This document shows positions 5,438 to 9,680 of a DNA stretch of 9,680 nt, piece after piece (the stretch's first letter is position 1; every line of letters starts with the position of its first letter). Source of the DNA: JBHHYR01 sp046757585. Its GTDB lineage: Bacteria > Desulfobacterota > Binatia > HRBIN30. Where the stretch lies: NCBI GenBank assembly GCA_046757585.1, contig JBHHYR010000144.1, positions 1 through 9,680 on the forward strand. Reading direction: 5' to 3'. The position numbers and the translations under genes are program-made. The notes beneath the pieces were generated by a model. The model did no database searches. It was not told the DNA's origin and worked only from the letters and a program-made list of their open reading frames with translations.

Positions 5438-7074
5438 GGGCCCGTGTGGGTGCAGCGGGGGCGGCACTGCTCCTATCCACGCTCGCGCCGCGAGTGCTCC
5501 AAGCTCAGCTCGCCGATGCAGTGGGACCGGTGGCGGCAGGCGGTACGCCCAGGTGGACCGAGGCGTGGAGTCCGCTCGTGCCGCTGGGGGAGCTGCCGCG
5601 CACGCTCCCAGGAGTGGAACTCGGGTTCGCAGACCTGTTGATTCTCTCCGCGCCGCGTATCGGACTGTTCTGGACTGCGGGCAACCCCGCGGCGCTGCCC
5701 CGCGAGGTCGGCGAACTCCGCACCGAGTTCCAGGTCGGGTCGGTCGATCACTCCGGCGACTTCCGCCGGCCGTTCGACCCCGGCGACGAGACCCACCAGG
5801 TGGTGGCGGGCAGGGTGTGGGGCCCGCTCGGCAGCAAAGGCGCCGGGATAGGACGCGTCGTGGTGGACCATGGGAGCTTCAAGAACCAAGCGTTTTCAGA
5901 CCTGCTCGTGCCGTACTCCACCGAGCCGTTCACGGTGATCGATACGTTGGGCGAGGAAACCTCGCGCACCGCCGTGCAGCTGGAGGGCGCGGGCGGCTGG
6001 CAGCTGGGGCGGCTCGGCCTGGGCCTGGGCTTCGGCTACGCTCAGCAGGAGACCCGCACCGTGGAATCGGCCGTGCCCGTGTTGAACCGCACCGCCAACC
6101 CCGGCGTAACGGGCGGCGTCACATACGACCTGGCGGGCGGCAAAGTACACATCGGGACGTACGGCCGCTGGCAGCAGACGGCAGAGACCGTGTCCATCCT
6201 GTCTGTCGCAGCCGCGTCGCGGGTGTACCGCTTCGGCGGGTTCAACGATCCCACACCGATAAACCTGGTGGCGACGTTCTTCAGCCAGCGCTTCAACCAC
6301 AAGGCGTGGGCCGCGGGTGCCACGGTCGGCGCGGAGTTGGGCGCAGTGTCCTGGACCGCATTCGCGCAGCGCGAGGACCTCACGTCGGAGAACTTCAACA
6401 CCACGTTCGGCGAGGGCATGGCCGACAACTGGGACGCCGACGGCTGGACGGCCGGCGCTGCCGCGCAGGCCGACCTGGCGGCGCACCACCTGTTGGTCAC
6501 CGTAGACGCGCGCTACTCCAACATCACCGGTGAAGAGAAACGGGCGGAGATAGATGGTACTCCGTTCACAACGGATGAAACGCGCTGGCACGTGAACGGG
6601 GAGCTGCGCGGGAAATCCGACAACGGGTGGGAGGCGGCGCTCGGTTTGGGGATCAAGCGCGAGGACCGCAGGCGGAGCGACGGCCTGGCCGAGGCCGCCA
6701 CCGACATTCGGGCCTGGCGGCCCGCTGCCGCGCTCGAGGTCGCGCACTGGCTGAGCGCAACCGTCGCGCTGTCGGGAGGAGTGGCGGTGTCGGAGTACAA
6801 CCCGTCGGGCTCGGTGCCCCTCGCCGCGACCTTGGGCCCCGTGTACCAGAACTGGTTGGCACCCGCCGTCGCGCTCGAAGCCACCGAGGCGACAGCGCAT
6901 GCGTTCATGGGTACGCTCCGCTGGCAGGCGCGTGCTGCGCTGGGATTTTGGGTACAGGTCCGTTCCGAGAGCGCCTCACCGCCCGACAACCGTTCGGGGT
7001 TGTTGCCCGGCGCGCCCCGCGGCGACCGCGACAGGTTGCGGGCGGCTTTCGGGGTGGTGTTGGGAGGGAGGTAG
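5434..7074 (+). CDS. Outer-membrane beta-barrel protein, DUF6850-like
   Basis: This 546-residue exported protein is probably an outer-membrane barrel. A signal peptide (about 1-24, ending RVLQA) is followed by W-T-E-A-W-S-P, then L-F-W-T-A-G-N-P-A-A-L-P-R (about 77-89). The rest is a long series of alternating polar and apolar strands rich in Gly, Tyr and Trp with many G-x-G-x-G-x stretches. The N-P-A motif, the early strand pattern and the position beside a TonB receptor fit the uncharacterised DUF6850 family, which I recall from Bacteroidota next to TonB receptors and DUF4876 lipoproteins. The start ATG overlaps the receptor stop by 4 nt, so the two proteins are probably made together and may form one complex. 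No catalytic motif is visible. Being a barrel is strongly suggested; the DUF assignment is from memory and less certain. Confidence 0.75.
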   Translation: MRARVGAAGAALLLSTLAPRVLQAQLADAVGPVAAGGTPRWTEAWSPLVPLGELPRTLPGVELGFADLLILSAPRIGLFWTAGNPAALPREVGELRTEFQVGSVDHSGDFRRPFDPGDETHQVVAGRVWGPLGSKGAGIGRVVVDHGSFKNQAFSDLLVPYSTEPFTVIDTLGEETSRTAVQLEGAGGWQLGRLGLGLGFGYAQQETRTVESAVPVLNRTANPGVTGGVTYDLAGGKVHIGTYGRWQQTAETVSILSVAAASRVYRFGGFNDPTPINLVATFFSQRFNHKAWAAGATVGAELGAVSWTAFAQREDLTSENFNTTFGEGMADNWDADGWTAGAAAQADLAAHHLLVTVDARYSNITGEEKRAEIDGTPFTTDETRWHVNGELRGKSDNGWEAALGLGIKREDRRRSDGLAEAATDIRAWRPAAALEVAHWLSATVALSGGVAVSEYNPSGSVPLAATLGPVYQNWLAPAVALEATEATAHAFMGTLRWQARAALGFWVQVRSESASPPDNRSGLLPGAPRGDRDRLRAAFGVVLGGR

Positions 7075-7145
7075 GAAATGATGGGTATCGATATTCCGTT
7101 CGGCGTACGTAACCGCTTAAACAGCGGGAACTTAGCGGTCGCTGC

Positions 7146-7172
7146 TATAATTTGGCGGTTTCAATCGTTATA
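7146..7172 (+). promoter_or_regulatory. 27-bp promoter element upstream of the thioredoxin-peptide-lipoprotein unit
   Basis: TGCTATAATT (7143-7152) is a perfect extended -10, and the element continues to CAATCGTTATA ending at 7172. The predicted start near 7158 leaves a leader of about 80 nt before the GTG at 7239. Together with the copy at 2217 it would place both transcription units of the locus under the same control. Confidence 0.65.
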
Positions 7173-7238
7173 CGGATATAGCAACAATCTCATGCTTACG
7201 CGCAGCCCATTCGGTCCTTTCGACTGAGGAGCACACTT

Positions 7239-7832
7239 GTGGTTGCCAAGCAGTTTAACCGGTTCCTGCCTCTCGTCGGTCTCGCGGTCGCGGTAGCACT
7301 CGTCACCGTCTTGGGCGCTCAGAACCGGAGTCTCAAGGGCCAGTACGCCGATCTCATGCAGCGCGCGACTCAGCCCCACCCCGGGATATTCGTGCCGACG
7401 TTCCATACCGCCACTCTAGGCGGCGATTCCGTCACGGTCGGCACTGCGGGGGCGGGCGGGGGCCAAGTCCTGTTCTTCTTCACGACCACTTGTCCGTACT
7501 GTCGGGAGTCGCTTCTTGCGTGGCAGCAAGTCGCGTCACACCTCAAAGCCGTAGGTAGCGCGAGCGTATACGGTATAGCGCTCGATTCACTGCACCTCGT
7601 ACGAGAATTTGTCAAAGAGCACGATTTGGGCTTCCCGGTCGTGATGTTTCCCGAGGCGAAGTTGGCGCAATTGTATCGTGTCCGGCGCGTTCCTCTTGTC
7701 ATGGTGCTCAACGAGGAGGGCAGGGTCGTCTATTCCAGAGCTGGGCCTCTGACGGGTCAGGCGGCGATTGATTCGCTGCTCGAGACGGAGGCGGTGAGTG
7801 CGCTGGCTGCGCGGCCGATCTCTATGCGCTGA
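7239..7832 (+). CDS. Membrane-anchored thioredoxin-like (TlpA/redoxin-type) thiol-disulfide oxidoreductase
   Basis: This 197-residue protein has an N-terminal membrane anchor (about residues 9-27, PLVGLAVAVALVTVLG), a short linker and a periplasmic thioredoxin fold. The active site is FFFTTTCPYCRESL, with C85-P-Y-C88 at the start of a helix. A cis-proline segment, RRVPLVMVLNEEGRVVY, follows at the expected distance. Such proteins reduce, oxidise or isomerise disulfides outside the cytoplasm. CPYC also occurs in glutaredoxins and DsbG, so the direction of reaction cannot be told. GTG at 7239 follows GAGGA (7226-7230) with an 8-nt spacer. It is the first gene of a unit that continues with a secreted peptide having eight cysteines, an obvious candidate substrate. 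Residues 1-62 recur in the fusion gene at 1477. Confidence 0.88.
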   Translation: MVAKQFNRFLPLVGLAVAVALVTVLGAQNRSLKGQYADLMQRATQPHPGIFVPTFHTATLGGDSVTVGTAGAGGGQVLFFFTTTCPYCRESLLAWQQVASHLKAVGSASVYGIALDSLHLVREFVKEHDLGFPVVMFPEAKLAQLYRVRRVPLVMVLNEEGRVVYSRAGPLTGQAAIDSLLETEAVSALAARPISMR

Positions 7833-7915
7833 GTTAGGTGAACTGAAGGTTCGTGTGGGCTGGCCGAGGCTGGCTTCGTGTTTGATGTAGAGTCATTTTC
7901 CAAGGAGGCATCATC

Positions 7916-8143
7916 ATGTTTACAGTGAAACGGTTACTTCGCGGTGTGAGCGCGGCCCTGGTGGTAGCGGCACTCACTTTCGGCACCACGCAGGCGTTTG
8001 CGGCTACGGCCACGGCCTGTAACGAGCCTGGGCAGATCGGAACCTGTCCGCCGTTTACTATGACTTCCTGCAACGACAAGTGCGTTGAGCTGTTCTGGAG
8101 CGGCGGGGAGTGCTTTGCGGGTTGCTGCCAGTGTGCGATCTGA
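7916..8143 (+). CDS. Secreted eight-cysteine peptide, candidate bacterial defensin-like (CS-alpha-beta) peptide
   Basis: A 75-residue precursor. Residues 1-29 are a classic signal peptide (KRLLRG, hydrophobic core, cleavage after A-F-A). The mature part has about 46 residues and eight cysteines (35, 44, 52, 56, 66, 70, 71, 73) spaced C-x8-C-x7-C-x3-C-x9-C-x3-C-C-x1-C. SCNDKC (C-x3-C), GGEC (G-x-C) and CQC (C-x-C) in this order are the hallmark of the cystine-stabilised alpha-beta fold of defensins. Cys44, 52, 56, 66, 71 and 73 would fill the six canonical places, leaving 35 and 70 for a fourth bridge. Unlike most antimicrobial defensins it is acidic (E37, D54, E58, E65 against K55). ATG at 7916 has a perfect AAGGAGG 7 nt upstream, suggesting strong translation. 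It lies between the thioredoxin-like gene and a strong hairpin. A metal-binding role is an alternative. I recognise no named family. Confidence 0.82.
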   Translation: MFTVKRLLRGVSAALVVAALTFGTTQAFAATATACNEPGQIGTCPPFTMTSCNDKCVELFWSGGECFAGCCQCAI

Positions 8144-8158
8144 CCGAAGTTGAAGTTA

Positions 8159-8188
8159 ACCCCTGGCGCCTGCATAGGCGCCAGGGGT
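8159..8188 (+). terminator. Perfect 13-bp hairpin after the peptide gene
   Basis: ACCCCTGGCGCCT, loop GCAT, AGGCGCCAGGGGT pairs without mismatch and begins 16 nt after the peptide stop. No T-run follows, so it is not a textbook intrinsic terminator. It may cause partial termination or protect the peptide mRNA from 3' decay, giving more peptide than downstream lipoprotein. Confidence 0.6.
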
Positions 8189-8310
8189 GCGCCGATCGTG
8201 CGTGCGGCACTAGCTATGACCGGCCGGACGGGGCTACGGAGCATCGAGGTGCTCGCTCGGACCGTGTGGCGCCGCACTGTGTATCACGCAGAGTAAAAGG
8301 AGTCAGGCGT

Positions 8311-9621
8311 ATGGCCTACTGTAATAAGCTAATTGGGACTCTGCTCGGGCTCGCGACCCTCCTGGCTGCCTGCCAGCCGGGTGAGGTGACTCAGGTGGAT
8401 CCCAGCGATATTAACGCTGACGCTCCGGATGTTCCTCAAGTGAATCGAACCACGCTCACGGTGCATGCGGCAGTGGACTCGGTCGACAGGGCGCTGGCCG
8501 ATTCTCTGGGCTGGCGGGATGGGATCCCGGGTGCGGAGATCAACATCCTGCGCAATGGGACTGCTGATTGGAGTACGGTACTGACGGATTCGAGCGGCAC
8601 GTTTCGGTTCACGAACATGATTCCGGGCCTGTACCGGGTTTATGGAGCCCGGACGCTTACAGACGGCGAGGCGGCTAGGCTGGGAGGTGTAGTACGGGCA
8701 TTCGGCGACGGCCGGACGATCTCAGTTTCAGTTGAGGAAGAAACGACGCTCGAGTTGTCCATGATAGCCGACCGACCGCGGTCGCTTGTCATCAGCGAGA
8801 TCGGAAACGGGGCGCCGGTGCCGTGGGAAACTGGCGGAACCGGCTACCAACTGGCCTACTATTTCGAGATCTACAACAACTCCGACAAGATGATGTACCT
8901 GGACGGCATGTTGTTCGGGATGGCAAACCTGTTTATCGCTGGCAGGACTTTGGGCAGCGAGTGCTCTGAGAGTCAGGCGGTGCGGACCGATCCCGAAGGA
9001 ATCCATGCACTTGGGTTCCTGCGGTTTCCGGGATCCGGCATGGAGCACCCGATTGGGCCGGGTGAGACACGTACGGTGGCGGTGGCGGCGATCGACCACA
9101 GGCCGATTCATCCGACATTGATTGACATGTCAGACGCCGACTTCGAGATGGGCCTTTCGGGAGGTGCCAACAACCCATCTGTGCCTGACATGATCAACGT
9201 CGGGCAGCCGACACGATTCCTTCCGCGATGGCTCTTGGGGACACGCCACGTGTATTTCCTGTCACTCCCGTTGGACGTGGCGAGTCTACCGGTGGGGTTT
9301 CGGGATAACACGGGGAGGGAACGCCTGCGAGTTCCCAAGGACAAGCTCATCGATGTCATAGCCTTGAGGTCGATTCGGGTCCCGGATAACGCGGTGTTTC
9401 CTCCGTGCATCCCCATTGTGGCGCGTAGCTTCAACCGCTATGAAGGTGGGTTCCTGAACATCAGTTTCGATACCGATCCCACGTTCCCCAGTACGCGGTC
9501 TTTGCAGCGCAGGGTGCTGCGGATTGGACCCGGTGGGCGGAAGATTCTGTACAACACCAGGACCAGCGCTGTGGATTTCTTCCGAGGAGTCGTACCGCGC
9601 ACGTGGCGGACGCTTCCGTAG
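8311..9621 (+). CDS. DUF4876-like surface lipoprotein with N-terminal carboxypeptidase-regulatory-like domain
   Basis: With ATG at 8311 (AAAAGGAG at 8295-8302, 8-nt spacer) the protein has 436 residues. A lipoprotein signal ends in the lipobox LLAAC, with Cys21 to be acylated. A beta-sandwich domain of the carboxypeptidase-regulatory type covers about 48-150 (GAEINIL, TDSSGTFRFTNMIPGLYRV). From about 158 (LVISEIGNG, AYYFEIYNNSDKMMYLDG) to the end it resembles DUF4876, a lamin-tail-like domain of TonB-linked lipoproteins. The end, RSLQRRVLRI...GRKILYN...TSAVDFF...VPRT, fits the S-R-R ... N-S-x-D-F ending I recall for that family. The open frame extends upstream to 8110, but only this start gives a lipobox. 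It likely sits in the outer membrane as an accessory of the receptor and barrel. Its last ~85 residues recur in the fusion gene, and ~40 in the relic at 523. Confidence 0.82.
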   Translation: MAYCNKLIGTLLGLATLLAACQPGEVTQVDPSDINADAPDVPQVNRTTLTVHAAVDSVDRALADSLGWRDGIPGAEINILRNGTADWSTVLTDSSGTFRFTNMIPGLYRVYGARTLTDGEAARLGGVVRAFGDGRTISVSVEEETTLELSMIADRPRSLVISEIGNGAPVPWETGGTGYQLAYYFEIYNNSDKMMYLDGMLFGMANLFIAGRTLGSECSESQAVRTDPEGIHALGFLRFPGSGMEHPIGPGETRTVAVAAIDHRPIHPTLIDMSDADFEMGLSGGANNPSVPDMINVGQPTRFLPRWLLGTRHVYFLSLPLDVASLPVGFRDNTGRERLRVPKDKLIDVIALRSIRVPDNAVFPPCIPIVARSFNRYEGGFLNISFDTDPTFPSTRSLQRRVLRIGPGGRKILYNTRTSAVDFFRGVVPRTWRTLP

Positions 9622-9623
9622 TC

Positions 9624-9663
9624 TTGACTAGTACCCTTGGACATAAATACGATGACGTATAAT
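9624..9663 (+). promoter_or_regulatory. Possible promoter for a gene beyond the window
   Basis: Directly after the lipoprotein stop, TTGACT (9624-9629) pairs with TACGAT (9648-9653, 18-nt spacer), or TTGGAC (9637-9642) with a perfect TATAAT (9658-9663, 15-nt spacer). Neither combination is ideal and the downstream gene is not visible. Confidence 0.25.
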
Positions 9664-9680
9664 GGGCTGGCGCTCTCTGG

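Noticed and set aside
5896..6900. Minus-strand and alternative-frame open frames of up to 334 residues in the barrel gene
   Set aside because: Low-complexity Arg/Ala/Gly-rich translations typical of shadow frames; the plus-strand frame has a signal peptide and barrel pattern.
7078..7227. 49-residue open frame starting 4 nt after the barrel gene stop, with a GGAGG-like sequence upstream
   Set aside because: It runs straight through the 27-bp promoter element and into the leader of the next gene, and its translation shows no signal peptide or recognisable pattern. Low-likelihood small gene.
7916..8143. NVEALA-type peptide (Bacteroidota small Cys-containing peptides near redoxins)
   Set aside because: Similar size and gene context, but the N-V-E-A-L-A motif is absent and the signal peptide and Cys spacing differ.
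8110..8310. Upstream extension of the lipoprotein frame
   Set aside because: It overlaps the peptide gene and the 13-bp hairpin, and would bury the lipobox 67 residues into the protein; ATG at 8311 has a good ribosome site.
1..9680. CRISPR array, tRNA, rRNA, phage genes
   Set aside because: No regularly spaced repeats, no cloverleaf-like segments and no phage or rRNA signatures seen on either strand.

Overview
The window is GC-rich, densely coding and uses ATG, GTG and TTG starts with clear Shine-Dalgarno sites. Its outer-membrane proteins combine carboxypeptidase-regulatory-like domains with TonB receptor and beta-barrel architecture, and their signal peptides end in A-Q-A-like sites. This best fits a Gram-negative bacterium of the Gemmatimonadota or a relative. 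The assignment comes from protein style only; no rRNA or marker gene is present.

Left part (1-2010) is a toxin-antitoxin and relic zone. It holds the 3' end of a gene that may be hicA, a 70-residue HicB antitoxin, a relic of a lipoprotein 3' end (523-665, minus), a complete higB-higA pair (745-1325) with its own promoter, and a 147-residue minus-strand gene (1477-1920) that appears to be a fusion. Its first 62 residues match the thioredoxin-like protein at 7239. The rest matches the last ~85 residues of the lipoprotein at 8311. The relic and the 3' end of the fusion gene, with shared 3' flanks, bracket higBA as diverged direct repeats.

Right part (2170-9621, all plus strand) is one functional locus in two transcription units. 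Unit 1 is a TonB-dependent receptor (2291-5437) overlapping by 4 nt a DUF6850-like outer-membrane barrel protein (5434-7074). Unit 2 is a membrane-anchored thioredoxin-like protein with a CPYC motif (7239-7832), a secreted 75-residue peptide with eight cysteines (7916-8143), a strong hairpin, and a DUF4876-like lipoprotein (8311-9621). Both units, and the fusion gene, carry the same 27-bp promoter-proximal element with an extended -10 (TGCTATAA) and a downstream CGTTATA half. This suggests co-regulation. TonB receptor, DUF6850 and DUF4876 genes are, from memory, found together in Bacteroidota without a known function.

The most interesting item is the secreted peptide. Its spacing C-x3-C ... 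G-x-C ... C-x-C is the signature of the cystine-stabilised alpha-beta (defensin-like) fold, rarely reported from bacteria. It sits directly downstream of a thiol-disulfide oxidoreductase that could fold it, and beside an outer-membrane receptor, barrel and lipoprotein that could bind, export or import it. The fusion gene, with a matching promoter, leader length and gap-free N-terminus, looks like what remains after an internal deletion in a duplicate of the thioredoxin-peptide-lipoprotein unit.
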